The notes beneath the pieces are model-generated. The model was given only the letters and a program-made list of their open reading frames with translations. It did not search any database and was not told the origin of the DNA. Made by a program: the position numbers and the translations under genes. This document shows, piece after piece, positions 41,412 to 49,987 of a stretch of 64,000 bases of DNA. The stretch lies in contig NZ_AUEW01000007.1 in the NCBI RefSeq assembly GCF_000426185.1, positions 62,001 to 126,000 on the forward strand. The letters are read 5' to 3'. Source of the stretch: Cellulomonas sp. URHD0024. GTDB lineage: Bacteria > Actinomycetota > Actinomycetes > Actinomycetales > Cellulomonadaceae. The first letter of the stretch is position 1; the number at the start of each line of letters is the position of its first letter.

Positions 41412-44123
41412 TCAGCCGCCGTAGTTGGTCACCGTGGCGGGCACGGTCGACGTGCCCTCCGCGGCGGGACCGACGCCGTTGATGACGTGGGCGTAGGAGC
41501 CCATGCCACCGAGCGACACCGTGGACAGGCTGTGCATCTTCACGCCGGGGACCGAGGGGACCTCGAACCCGTTGTCGACCCGGATCGTCGGGTCGCTCGT
41601 GAAGTTGCTGTAGGAGCCCAGGCCCCAGGCCTCGTGCTGCGTGACGCCTGCCGCGACCTTGTAGGCGGCGTAGCCCTTGATGCCGCCGTCGTGGGTGATG
41701 GCCGCGACGTTCGGCGCGTCGTACGGGAGCTCGTTCTGGAAGAAGATCGTGCGCCCGTTGTTGCCGTTCCACAGCAGGTTGTACTTCTCGTAGTGCTCGA
41801 CGAACAGGCCGTATGCGTTGACGTCGTTGCCGTTCACGATCAGGCCGTAGTCGGCGACGTTGTCGTTCCAGCCGGCGCCGGCTCCGTGGTCGGCACGCCA
41901 GGACCAGATGTGGTCGATGATCGTGTCGTCGGAGTTGATGACGATGGCGTTGGTGGTCTTGCCGGCGACGACGCCGCCGACGCGGATGAACACGTCCTGG
42001 ATGGACTGCGGGTTGCCCGCGCGGTCCGTGTGGTTGCCGGCGGAGCCGACGGTCAGGATCGTGTTCGACTTCGTCGTGCCCTGGTCGAACAGCAGGCCGG
42101 CGATCTTGATGCCGTCCACGTCGGCGGTCTGCAGAGCGTTGACGCCGCCGTCCGGGATGATCGTCGCCATACCCATGCCGAGGACGATCTGGTTGGCCTT
42201 CGTCACGTTGATCGTCTGGTTGGTGTGGTAGACGCCGGGCGTGAAGATGACGTTCAGGCCCTGCGAGAGCGCCTGGTTGATCGTCGCCGTGGCGTCACCC
42301 GGGTGTGCCAGGTAGAACGTGTTCAGCGAGAGCGAGGTACCGGCCGTGTTGGGCCAGGTCGTGCCCGTCGTGCCCGAGCGCAGGCTCGGGACGAACACGG
42401 ACCAGGAGCCGTTGGCGTAGTACAGGTACGGCTTCTCGCGGATCGCCCCGGTGGTGTTCACCGTGGTCGTCGTCGGGCTCGGGAAGGTGTTCGCGGGGGC
42501 GCCCTGGGTGCCGGAGAACACGACGTTCCACAGCGAGCCGTCCCAGCTGCCGACGCTCGAGTCACGCGTGTACCACTGCTGCTGCGTGTACGAGGTCACC
42601 TTGCCGTCGATCTTCGAGTCGGAGATGTATCCGCCCGAGGCCCAGCCGTAGGCCGACGAGTCGAGCGACAGGTCGCCCTTGACGTGCACGCGGCGGAACG
42701 GCGCGGCCTGGGCGACGGCCCAGCGAGCCTGGCCGGTGCTCGGCGTCACGGCGAAGTTCTCGGCGGAGCGCCAGAAGTTCTGCGTCGCGTTGCCGTTGAA
42801 CCACTGTGCGTCGACCCACACGCCGCCGTTGATCTGGACGTCGTCCGGGTTCTTCCCGGCTCCGGCGATGCCGGTGTAGAAGCCGATGTTGGCCTGCACG
42901 GCGTAGGTGCCGGGCAGGAACAGGAACTGGTCACGCTCCTCGCCGAACTGGTTCGCCTCCTGACGCTTGAACACCGCGTCGAGCGTCGACTGGATCGACG
43001 CCTGGGTGTCCGTCGGCTTGAAGATGAACGTGCTCGAACCGAAGTTCGGGTTGACCGGGTCGGCCGCGGCGACCGGGGGAACCGTCGGCGTGGGGGTCGG
43101 GGTCGGGGTCGGTGTGGGGGTCGGCGTCGGCGTCGGCGAGGTGGTCGACGACGAGCCGGCGTAGGCCCGCAGTGCCCACAGCGAGTAGCCGTAGCCGGTG
43201 CCGCGGGTGACGCCCTGCACGCGCAGGTAGCGACCCGAGCCGTTGACGGCCACCGTCTGGTTGCCGCCGGTGCCGTTGGTCACGGAACCGATCGTCGTGA
43301 AGCCGGAGGTCGCGCTGTTCGAGGCCTGGATGTTGAAGGCCTTGCCGTACGCGGCCTCCCAGTCGAGCTGGACGGAGCAGAGGGTCTGCGTCGAGCCGAG
43401 GTCGACCTGGATCCACTCGGCGTCCGTCGAGGCGCTCGCCCAGCGGGTGCCGCCGTTGCCGTCGACCGCGTTCGCCGCGACGTAGTCCGAGCCGGTCTGG
43501 ACGGACGAGGCGCTGGCCGCCTTGCCCTGCGCGACGTCAGCGGTGCCGCAGCCGGCGGCCGGCGTGGTCGGCGGCGGGGTCGTGGCGGTCGTCGTGGTGG
43601 TCGAGCTCGTGCCGGCCGTGCCGAACACCTGGAGCTCCCACAGCGAGTAGCCGTAGCCGGTTCCGCGCGTGACGCCCTGGAGGCGGACGTAGCGGCCCGA
43701 GCCGGCGGCGGGGACGCTCTGGTTGCCGCCGGTGCCGTTGGTCACGGTGGCGATCGTCGTGAAGCCGGAGGTCGCGGAGCCAGAGACCTGGATCTGGAAG
43801 GACTTGCCGTAGGCGCCCTCCCACTGCAGGTCGACGCGCTCGATCGTGGACGTCTGGCCCAGGTCGACCTGGATCCACTCCGCGTCCGTCGAGAGGCTCG
43901 CCCACCGGGTGGTAGCGCTCCCGTCGACGGCCGCCGAGGCGGGGTAGTAGGTGGCGTTCTCGGACGACGACGCGGTGGCCGTCTTGCCCTGCGAGAGATT
44001 GACCGCTGCCGCGCTCGCCCCAGTGGCGGCGACGAGGAGGCCACTAGCGACAAGTGTCGCGGCGACCGAAACGGTCAGCAGGGTCTGCACTCGTCGTGAG
44101 CGCAAGCTGCGTGGGATGGACAT
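41412..44123 (-). CDS. secreted protein: two discoidin (F5/8C) modules, PT linker and GH55-like beta-helix domain
   Basis: 903 residues. A signal peptide (to ~residue 38) is followed by two near-identical discoidin/CBM32-type modules (~40-165 and ~195-320; both contain WASxSTDAEWIQVDLG and GVTRGTGYGYSLW), a Ser/Thr linker between them, and a Pro-Thr run. The C-terminal ~540 residues form a right-handed beta-helix: PTDTQASIQSTLDAVF, FLFLPGTYAVQANIGFYTGIAG, DHIWSWRADHG and VNAYGLFVEHYEKYNLLWNGNNGRT. The pectate-lyase-like/GH55-related fold suggests a polysaccharide-active enzyme. The substrate is unknown. Homologues are sometimes mislabelled adenylyl cyclase. Confidence 0.85.
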   Translation of the reverse strand: MSIPRSLRSRRVQTLLTVSVAATLVASGLLVAATGASAAAVNLSQGKTATASSSENATYYPASAAVDGSATTRWASLSTDAEWIQVDLGQTSTIERVDLQWEGAYGKSFQIQVSGSATSGFTTIATVTNGTGGNQSVPAAGSGRYVRLQGVTRGTGYGYSLWELQVFGTAGTSSTTTTTATTPPPTTPAAGCGTADVAQGKAASASSVQTGSDYVAANAVDGNGGTRWASASTDAEWIQVDLGSTQTLCSVQLDWEAAYGKAFNIQASNSATSGFTTIGSVTNGTGGNQTVAVNGSGRYLRVQGVTRGTGYGYSLWALRAYAGSSSTTSPTPTPTPTPTPTPTPTPTVPPVAAADPVNPNFGSSTFIFKPTDTQASIQSTLDAVFKRQEANQFGEERDQFLFLPGTYAVQANIGFYTGIAGAGKNPDDVQINGGVWVDAQWFNGNATQNFWRSAENFAVTPSTGQARWAVAQAAPFRRVHVKGDLSLDSSAYGWASGGYISDSKIDGKVTSYTQQQWYTRDSSVGSWDGSLWNVVFSGTQGAPANTFPSPTTTTVNTTGAIREKPYLYYANGSWSVFVPSLRSGTTGTTWPNTAGTSLSLNTFYLAHPGDATATINQALSQGLNVIFTPGVYHTNQTINVTKANQIVLGMGMATIIPDGGVNALQTADVDGIKIAGLLFDQGTTKSNTILTVGSAGNHTDRAGNPQSIQDVFIRVGGVVAGKTTNAIVINSDDTIIDHIWSWRADHGAGAGWNDNVADYGLIVNGNDVNAYGLFVEHYEKYNLLWNGNNGRTIFFQNELPYDAPNVAAITHDGGIKGYAAYKVAAGVTQHEAWGLGSYSNFTSDPTIRVDNGFEVPSVPGVKMHSLSTVSLGGMGSYAHVINGVGPAAEGTSTVPATVTNYGG
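43086..43139. repeat. hexanucleotide minisatellite encoding a Pro-Thr linker
   Basis: Tandem 6-bp units of the type GGGGTC/GGCGTC encode alternating Pro and Thr between discoidin module 2 and the catalytic domain. Such linkers vary in length by slippage. Confidence 0.8.
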
Positions 44124-44604
44124 CGAGTTCCTTCGAACTGCCGACGACGTCGTCGGGAGAGGGGGAGGGGTAAGGCGATGGCCGCAGCCTCGTGAAGAAG
44201 CCGGCGGTCGTGTCCCGTCCGCTGCACAGCCAGACGGCCGAAGGGCCCCGCACAGGCGCTGTACAGTCCTCCGGCTCGACGATCTTGGGCCGCTGACCTG
44301 CGAATACTGTCTGTGACAGGAGTGATTACGCCGTTCGGCTCCCTAATTCCGGCGCGGTTGCCGGAAACGTCCGTATCCACCGTCCCGGCAGGTGGACGTC
44401 CGAGTGGGGGAATGCCTGGTCAGTTGCCGAAAAACACGTCAGTTCGCCGGCTGCGCCGGTCTGGGTCCGCACCTCGTCGGACGGACCCAGACGAACTGGT
44501 CCGACCGAGTGTCGTCGCGCGGGATGCTTGCGTTCGCCTTGCCGGACCGCCACCATCGTGGCGCGGCTGGCACGGTGCCGGACGCCCCACCAACGGAGCG
44601 CCCC
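44124..44604. other. 481-bp divergent intergenic region rich in dyads
   Basis: Non-coding. It holds CTGTCTGTGACAG (44307-44319), TTCCGGC/GCCGGAA (44347-44366), TCCACC/GGTGGA (44376-44396) and an 11-bp hairpin at 44459-44492. I looked for a c-di-AMP riboswitch, common upstream of secreted wall-active genes in actinobacteria, and did not find its conserved boxes. Confidence 0.55.
44459..44492. promoter_or_regulatory. perfect 11-bp inverted repeat upstream of the YiaA/B gene
   Basis: GTCTGGGTCCG (44459-44469) and CGGACCCAGAC (44482-44492) flank 12 nt, 112 bp before the ATG at 44605. No gene ends just upstream on the plus strand, so a plain terminator role is not obvious. A leader structure or operator is possible. 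Confidence 0.55.
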
Positions 44605-45063
44605 ATGTCGCAGCAGAGCTTCCCCGCCCGTCCGACCGCGGCCTTCGTCGGCGCGTCCTGGGTCGCCCTCGTCATCTCCGTGAGCGCTTTCGCCGTCGGG
44701 CTGTGGAACGCGGAGATGGAGCTCTCGGAGAAGGGCTTCTACGGCACGACTCTGCTGCTCGGCCTGTTCTCGGCGATCGCCTTGCAGAAGTCCGTGCGGG
44801 ACCGGGCGGAGGGCATCCCGGTGACGACGATCTTCCTCGGCCTCTCGTGGGCCATGGTCATCACCTCCGTCGTGCTCGTGACCGCGGGCCTCAGCAACGC
44901 GGAGCTGGCACTGTCGGAGAAGGGCTTCTACGGTCTGGGCTTCGCGATGGCGCTCTTCTCCGTGGTCGCGGTCCAGAAGAACGTCCGGGACCTCGCGGCC
45001 GCCGCGCCGCCGGCACCGCGGGTGGCCGCCGAGCCGGAGATCAAGCCCAACGTCTGGCAGTGA
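44605..45063 (+). CDS. YiaA/YiaB family inner-membrane protein
   Basis: 152 residues with four membrane helices in two repeats of the YiaAB domain. Each repeat has a helix pair around the motif NAEMELSEKGFYG (first) or NAELALSEKGFYG (second), and ends in ALQKSVRD or AVQKNVRD. Function is not known; the E. coli proteins are linked to membrane stress. It is convergent with the emfourin gene. Confidence 0.88.
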   Translation: MSQQSFPARPTAAFVGASWVALVISVSAFAVGLWNAEMELSEKGFYGTTLLLGLFSAIALQKSVRDRAEGIPVTTIFLGLSWAMVITSVVLVTAGLSNAELALSEKGFYGLGFAMALFSVVAVQKNVRDLAAAAPPAPRVAAEPEIKPNVWQ

Positions 45064-45158
45064 GCGCGCGGGTCACGTACGCGGCCGCCACTCGACCGAG
45101 CGGTGCTGCGCGGGCGCGTGACCATCGTCGTCGGACCTCGTGCTCCATGGCACTGACG

Positions 45159-45470
45159 TCAGGCGCTGGCCGAGCCGTTGTCACGGATCCAGTCGCGTAG
45201 CTGTGCGAACTGCGGCGACACGCTGCCGTCCGTCGCGGACAGGACGACGGGTGGCTCGTCGTCGGCCTCGATCGAGATCTGGTACGACTGGGCGTCGCGC
45301 AGCTGACCCGGCTCGTCTGCTCCCGTGCGCGCGTCGTCAGCCGCTGCGACCAGCCGGTGCAGGTGGTGGCGTGCGTCGTCGTCCAGGTCGTTCTCGTGGA
45401 CGACCGTGGGGGGCGCAGCGAAGGCCGCTGCCATGCCCCCCACGGTCACCAGCGTGAGCTTCTTCGTCAT
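45159..45470 (-). CDS. emfourin-type inhibitor of M4 protease (protealysin inhibitor)
   Basis: 103 residues. Signal-free, beta-rich protein with LTLVTVGGMAAAF at the start, VHENDLDDDARHHLHRLVAAADD and QSYQISIEADDEPPVVLSATDG. The pattern and its place directly after the M4 protease gene match emfourin, the tight-binding inhibitor of protealysin described in Serratia. It keeps the protease inactive in the cytoplasm. The genes are 32 bp apart and co-directional. Confidence 0.85.
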   Translation of the reverse strand: MTKKLTLVTVGGMAAAFAAPPTVVHENDLDDDARHHLHRLVAAADDARTGADEPGQLRDAQSYQISIEADDEPPVVLSATDGSVSPQFAQLRDWIRDNGSASA

Positions 45471-45502
45471 GCGGAGCCTCGTCTCGGAGGTCGTCGAACA
45501 GG

Positions 45503-46699
45503 TCAGGCCGGGACCTTCAGCGAGCGGACCAGCTTCGACAGCTCGTCGATCTCGGCAGAGAGGCGGTCCAGCTGGCCCGCGACACCCGAGGCCGGATCGG
45601 CCGCGACGAGCGCCGCCGCGGCTGCATGCGTCTTCGGGGCCGTGACCTTGATGCCGACCTGCCCCCAAGCATCCGTCACCGCGTGCACCTCGGTCGACGA
45701 CGCACCGTACCGCTGGCTCGCCTTCGTGGCGGTCAGCGTGGCGAACGCTTCGAAGTCGGTGTCCGGACGGGACGCGTTGAGCGCCTCGAACCAGATGTGC
45801 CCCGCCGTCTCCCACGCGTAGCCGCCGAGAGCCGTCGCGACGAGGTAGAAGGCGTGGTTCGGGATGCCGGAGTTGACGTGCACGCCGCCCCAGTCGCCGG
45901 CCTGCGTGTCGGGCAGGTGCAGGAAGTCCTTCATGTGGGCGGGCTGCTGGTCGTGGCCGAACGTCGGGTTGTCGTAGGCCTGCCCGGGCGCCTTGAGCGA
46001 CCGGAGCGCGTCACCCGCGAACTCCGGCGTGAAGACGTCGTTGCCGATCAGCCAGTCGGCCTCGTCCGACTTCTGGTTCGCCGCGTACTGCTTGACCAGC
46101 GAGCCGAAGACGTCCGAGATCGACTCGTTCAACGCCCCGGACTGGAGGTGGTACTCCAGGCCGGCGACGGCTTCCGTGACGCCGTGCGTCAGCTCGTGAC
46201 CGACGACGTCGAGCGAGCCGGCGAGGTCCGAGAAGATCCTTCCGTCGCCGTCGCCGAAGACCATCTCGCGACCGTCCCAGAAGGCGTTGTTGAACTTCGA
46301 GCCGAAGTGCACGTAGCCGTCGATCTGGCCGCCCCTGCCGTCGATGGAGTCGCGGCCGAGGACGTCGGCGTAGAACGCGCGCGTGTGTCCCAGCCCGTCG
46401 AAGGCGTGGTTCACCGACGGGTCGGCGACGTCGGGCTGGCTCTCCGAGCGGACCTGGGCTGCTCCGTGCGTGGTCTCGCGGTGCTGTGCGTCGTAGATGG
46501 ACCGCGCAGCGCCCGCCGCAGGAGCCGCGAACACCGCCAGAGAGCTGAGTCCGGAGGTGATCTGGCGCTCGCCGCGCAGCTGGGCGCTGGTCAGGAGCGT
46601 CGACTTGGCTGCCTCGCGAATCTCCGGGTCTTCGGACTCCAAGAGCTTCTCGAGCAGGAACGGCGGTGTGATGCAGTTGTAGTGCACGTCGGTGCTCAT
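45503..46699 (-). CDS. protealysin-like M4 metalloprotease
   Basis: 398 residues. The N-terminal propeptide (~1-50) is the short protealysin type, opening with CITPPFLLEKLLES. The catalytic domain has the zinc motif VVGHELTHGVTE, the third ligand Glu in SGALNESISDVFG, and the active-site His region GGVHVNSGIPNHAFY. No signal peptide is visible, as in protealysins, which act inside the cell or leave by another route. Residues ~350-398 form an extra coiled tail (QLDRLSAEIDELSKLV). Paired with the emfourin gene downstream. Confidence 0.93.
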   Translation of the reverse strand: MSTDVHYNCITPPFLLEKLLESEDPEIREAAKSTLLTSAQLRGERQITSGLSSLAVFAAPAAGAARSIYDAQHRETTHGAAQVRSESQPDVADPSVNHAFDGLGHTRAFYADVLGRDSIDGRGGQIDGYVHFGSKFNNAFWDGREMVFGDGDGRIFSDLAGSLDVVGHELTHGVTEAVAGLEYHLQSGALNESISDVFGSLVKQYAANQKSDEADWLIGNDVFTPEFAGDALRSLKAPGQAYDNPTFGHDQQPAHMKDFLHLPDTQAGDWGGVHVNSGIPNHAFYLVATALGGYAWETAGHIWFEALNASRPDTDFEAFATLTATKASQRYGASSTEVHAVTDAWGQVGIKVTAPKTHAAAAALVAADPASGVAGQLDRLSAEIDELSKLVRSLKVPA

Positions 46700-46841
46700 G
46701 ACGACCCCCGTCGGTTGTGGATGGGCTTCGTCTGAAAAGGGGACGAATCGCCCTCGCAGATACCACGACGCCCAGCCGGACGCCGCGCTGCGCACTGGCG
46801 ACGTCAGACCGGCCACTACCCGAGGGACAGATCCTGTCGAG

Positions 46842-47444
46842 TCAGGACAGAAGGCGAGTGCGCCGCTGCGCGGCCTGTGTCTGCATGACGAAGCGGAACA
46901 GCGCGTCCGCCTCCCTCTCGCGCAGCCCGACGAAGCGGCAGCCGTAGTGCGTCGACCTGGTGCGCGTGCGCTGCGACCGCAGCACCTCGGCGTCGAGCGG
47001 GACGGCGCGGTCGGGGGTGGGGAACTGGAACGTGATCCGGTCCTGCTCCGTCAGCCGCGCGGTCGTGGAGATGCGCATGCCGTGCGCGCCGAGGTCCAGG
47101 ACGACGAACGTGATCGACCGGTCGGCGTCCTGCGACGACTGCAGGACGCCCGTGCACAGCTGCGCGATCTTGACCCGCGCCACCTGGCGCTTCTGCAGCA
47201 TCGAGCGGAGCTCGAGGTCGGCGACGTACACCGTCGTCACGCTCACCCGGGCGACCCGACCGCTGTACCTGACCTCGCCGCGCACGTCGTCGAGCACGAG
47301 GACCTGGACGTCGTCGCCGACCCGGAGCTCCCCCCGGACCCCGTGGTCGGCGCGCAGCATCAGTGTCCCGTCCCCGCACGCGGCGACGTAGCCGTCGAGC
47401 ACGCGGTCGCCGGCCGCGAGGGCGCATCGAGCGAGGGAGTGCAT
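46842..47444 (-). CDS. PilZ domain protein (c-di-GMP receptor candidate)
   Basis: 200 residues. The N-terminal ~90 residues form a YcgR-N-like beta-domain (GYVAACGDGTLMLRADHGVRG, VQVLVLDDVRG). The PilZ core follows with the RxxxR-like motif KRQVARVKIAQ and the second motif LDLGAHGMRIST, a variant of (D/N)xSxxG with Ala-His in place of Ser. Loss of that Ser may weaken c-di-GMP binding. A GGDEF-EAL protein is encoded ~11 kb away. It stands alone. Confidence 0.85.
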   Translation of the reverse strand: MHSLARCALAAGDRVLDGYVAACGDGTLMLRADHGVRGELRVGDDVQVLVLDDVRGEVRYSGRVARVSVTTVYVADLELRSMLQKRQVARVKIAQLCTGVLQSSQDADRSITFVVLDLGAHGMRISTTARLTEQDRITFQFPTPDRAVPLDAEVLRSQRTRTRSTHYGCRFVGLREREADALFRFVMQTQAAQRRTRLLS

Positions 47445-47569
47445 GGTGACGTCCGTCCGGTCTGGGCCGCACCGTCGCGGCGGGGTGGTGCTGGTCCTCG
47501 ACCGTCAGATCGGCCGCTCGCGACAGGTCTTGAGCCACGACTGAGCCGTTGGAGTGACCCCTCTTCTTC

Positions 47570-47589
47570 GGTCGCCCGGCCGGGCGACC
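47570..47589. promoter_or_regulatory. perfect 20-bp palindrome in a divergent promoter region
   Basis: GGTCGCCCGGCCGGGCGACC lies between the PilZ gene and a divergent 57-codon gene. It is too symmetrical to be chance and could be an operator or a cruciform/hairpin. The rest of 47445-47696 shows no gene. Confidence 0.5.
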
Positions 47590-47696
47590 GTCCGGGTGAT
47601 CTGTGCCACGAACCGGTCGATCCGGTGCGTCCAGGTCTCACCATGAGACGCACGCGGCCCGACCCCGCAGGCCGCCACCCTCGTGGGAGGTGCGCC

Positions 47697-47870
47697 ATGG
47701 CCCAGGACGACACGACGCTGCACTGCCGTCAGTGCCGGACCCGCTTCCGGGTCGGCCGGCTCGCCCGCGAGTGCGAGCTGACGCACGGCGTCCGGCTGGT
47801 CTACGACAACTCGAGCTTCTGGATGGGCGCCGGCGACACCGGCCCCCGCTACTCGCAGGAACGCGGCTGA
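47697..47870 (+). CDS. small Cys-containing protein, 57 residues
   Basis: Opens with TTLHCRQCRTRFRVG, a CxxC knuckle, and later has ARECELTHG, so a small zinc ribbon is possible (Cys, Cys, Cys, His). GGGAGG lies about 6 nt before the ATG. Family unknown. The last 22 bp overlap the convergent VOC gene. Confidence 0.65.
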   Translation: MAQDDTTLHCRQCRTRFRVGRLARECELTHGVRLVYDNSSFWMGAGDTGPRYSQERG

Positions 47871-48598
47871 GCCACGCCGCGTAGACCTCCGGCTCGGACA
47901 CCTGACCTGAGACGGAACGCGTTGCCGTCCGGATCGGCCAGCTCGACCGCGTCGCCCTCGACGCTGCGAATTCTTGTCGCACCGAGTGCGACGAGCCGGT
48001 CGACCTCGCCGTCCAGGTCGCCGCCGCCGACGGTGAGGTCGAAGCGCTGGCGGTTCCGGTGCTTGGGGGTCCCGCCCGGGTCGTCCCACGAGACCTTGGT
48101 GCCGCCGCGCGGGGACTGGATCGCGGTCTGCGCGCCCTGGTCCCAGACCATGGGCCAGCCCAGCGCGTCGGCCCAGAACAGGCCGACGTCCCGGCTGCCC
48201 TCGCAGGTGAGCTCACCGAGGAAGCCGCAGCCGGCCAGGTAGGCGTTGCCCGGTTCGATCACGCACAGCTCGTTGCCCTCGGGATCCGCGAGGACCACGT
48301 GCTCCTCCTCGGGAAGCTGCCCGACGTCGAGGTGGCTGGCGCCGAGCCGGAGGGCGGTCTCGACGATGCTGTGCTGGTCCTCGGCGCTGGTGCTGGTGAG
48401 GTGCAGGTGCATCGGGTTCTGGCCGACCTTCGGCTCAGCGCTCACGACGAACCGCAGGCCGAGCTGGGTGGCTGACCCGGGGAGGACGACACCGTCGACC
48501 TCCTCGACCGCTCCTCGTCCCAGGAGGCGCGCCCAGAACTCGGCCAGCCGAACGGGGTCGTGAGCATCGAAGGTCAGGGCCGTCAGTCGACTGGGCAC
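47849..48598 (-). CDS. VOC family protein with two glyoxalase-like modules
   Basis: 249 residues. Two tandem VOC halves: LTFDAHDPVRLAEFWARLLG with VVLADPEGNELCVIEP, and ELTCEGSRDVGLFWADALGWPMVW with VELADPDGNAFRLRSG. This double glyoxalase_6 layout is common in actinobacteria and binds unknown small molecules. GTG 48598 is 6 nt behind TAGCGT (leaderless). The last ~15 residues are extra. Confidence 0.88.
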   Translation of the reverse strand: MPSRLTALTFDAHDPVRLAEFWARLLGRGAVEEVDGVVLPGSATQLGLRFVVSAEPKVGQNPMHLHLTSTSAEDQHSIVETALRLGASHLDVGQLPEEEHVVLADPEGNELCVIEPGNAYLAGCGFLGELTCEGSRDVGLFWADALGWPMVWDQGAQTAIQSPRGGTKVSWDDPGGTPKHRNRQRFDLTVGGGDLDGEVDRLVALGATRIRSVEGDAVELADPDGNAFRLRSGVRAGGLRGVAQPRSCE

Positions 48599-48723
48599 CC
48601 TCGAACGCTAGCGAACGACGCCCCTCGGAGCCTGTCCGGCTGGTTCATGCGGGCGCCCACGACCGCGGCCCGCGTGCCGACGACGGCCGCCCGGGGCCGA
48701 GGACCCGCGCTACCCTCGCCCGC

Positions 48724-49806
48724 ATGCCCGATCTGCCGGAACCGTCCCGTACGTACCGTGACACCGAACCTCTCGCGGTCTGGGGCTTCGTGCTCACCTT
48801 CCTGTTCTGGCCCGCGGGGCTCGTGCTCTCGTACGTGGCACTGCGCAGGGTACGTCGCACCGGTGACGGTGGCTGGGGACTGGCGGTGGCAGGCGCTGCG
48901 CTGTCGACGATCGCCGCCGCCGTGACGGTCGTCGCGGGGCTGACCCTCTTCGCCCGCTCGGACCTGCCTGACCAGTGGTCGGCGCAGGCGGCGGCCCGGG
49001 CCGACGCCTCCACCACCCGCCGCGTGATCAAGGACGTGGAGTCCGACCTGCTCGCACAGAAGAAGTCCGACGACGCGTGGCCGACCGATGTGGGAGACGG
49101 CTCGGACGACGGCGTACGCGTCGCCGTGTACCGCACGGGCGACACGCTCTGCGTCGAAGGTTCGCGCGGGGTGTATCACGCGTCCGTCCTGGGCGGAGAC
49201 GTCGACGCCGGCGTCGACTGTGCGACGCGTGGTGTCGAGGTGCCGTTCCTCTCGGCCGCGATCTCCGACGCGCACGACGCCGAGGCCGCCCGCCAGGCCA
49301 CGCTCGTGGACGACCTCCGGGGACGGGCCCAGGTGATCGCCGAGAAGTCGTCGGTGGACGGCACCCCGGACCTCGGGATCTCGCGGTCGAGACCCGCCGA
49401 CCTCGAGCTCTGCTCTGCCATGACCGACATGTGGCACCACCTGGACGATCCCGCCGCGCGCGAGGCGTTCTGGATCCTGACGCGCGACAGCGACGCCGAG
49501 ATGCAGATCGACCCGGTCTACTTCGAGGACTTCGCCGACATCGACCGCCCGGCGGACAGCTCGTTCGCGTACGGCCTGCTGTACGCGGAGGCCGACTGCT
49601 GGCGGGGCGGGTTCGTCGGTCCCAGTGGGGAGATGCCGCCGCTGCCGTCGATGTGGACGCAGCCGACGACCCAGGAGTCTTTCGACGCCGACCACGCCCG
49701 CTCGGACGCCGCCAAGGCCGGTGATCCCGCCGCCGTCGCGCTCTCGGACCAGCTCGGCCGTCAGGAGGAGGCGCAGATCGCCGCCGCGATCGCCGCACAC
49801 CTGTAG
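48724..49806 (+). CDS. membrane-anchored protein with DUF4190 N-terminus
   Basis: 360 residues. A DUF4190-like two-helix unit ([27 protein letters not shown], then [22 protein letters not shown]) anchors a large extracellular domain of ~275 residues with several paired cysteines (VEGSRG near [16 protein letters not shown]). The domain itself is not recognised. ATG 48724 is 7 nt behind TACCCT (48711-48716), leaderless. It stands alone. Confidence 0.8.
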   Translation: MPDLPEPSRTYRDTEPLAVWGFVLTFLFWPAGLVLSYVALRRVRRTGDGGWGLAVAGAALSTIAAAVTVVAGLTLFARSDLPDQWSAQAAARADASTTRRVIKDVESDLLAQKKSDDAWPTDVGDGSDDGVRVAVYRTGDTLCVEGSRGVYHASVLGGDVDAGVDCATRGVEVPFLSAAISDAHDAEAARQATLVDDLRGRAQVIAEKSSVDGTPDLGISRSRPADLELCSAMTDMWHHLDDPAAREAFWILTRDSDAEMQIDPVYFEDFADIDRPADSSFAYGLLYAEADCWRGGFVGPSGEMPPLPSMWTQPTTQESFDADHARSDAAKAGDPAAVALSDQLGRQEEAQIAAAIAAHL

Positions 49807-49987
49807 GCCGCGCATCGCCGGGAGGTCCATCACCTGCCGCGAGCGCGAAGCCCGACAACCGACCCCGGTCCGGTCCGGTGCCCCGCGCGTCGACGCACCG
49901 ACCGGTGTGACTTCCGCTCAGGCGCTGGAGTGGTCGTGTCGGGGGAGACTGAGGCCAGCAAACCTTTGCTTTCGACGAGGAGTCACC

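Noticed and set aside
40842-44099. Plus-strand frame of about 1085 codons opposite the discoidin/beta-helix gene
   Set aside because: Same cause: antisense to a clear secreted protein, with no ribosome site and a low-complexity product.
44124-44604. c-di-AMP (ydaO) riboswitch upstream of the secreted discoidin protein
   Set aside because: This class often precedes wall-hydrolase genes in actinobacteria, but the conserved purine boxes and the terminal AGCUAACC-type element were not found on the minus strand.
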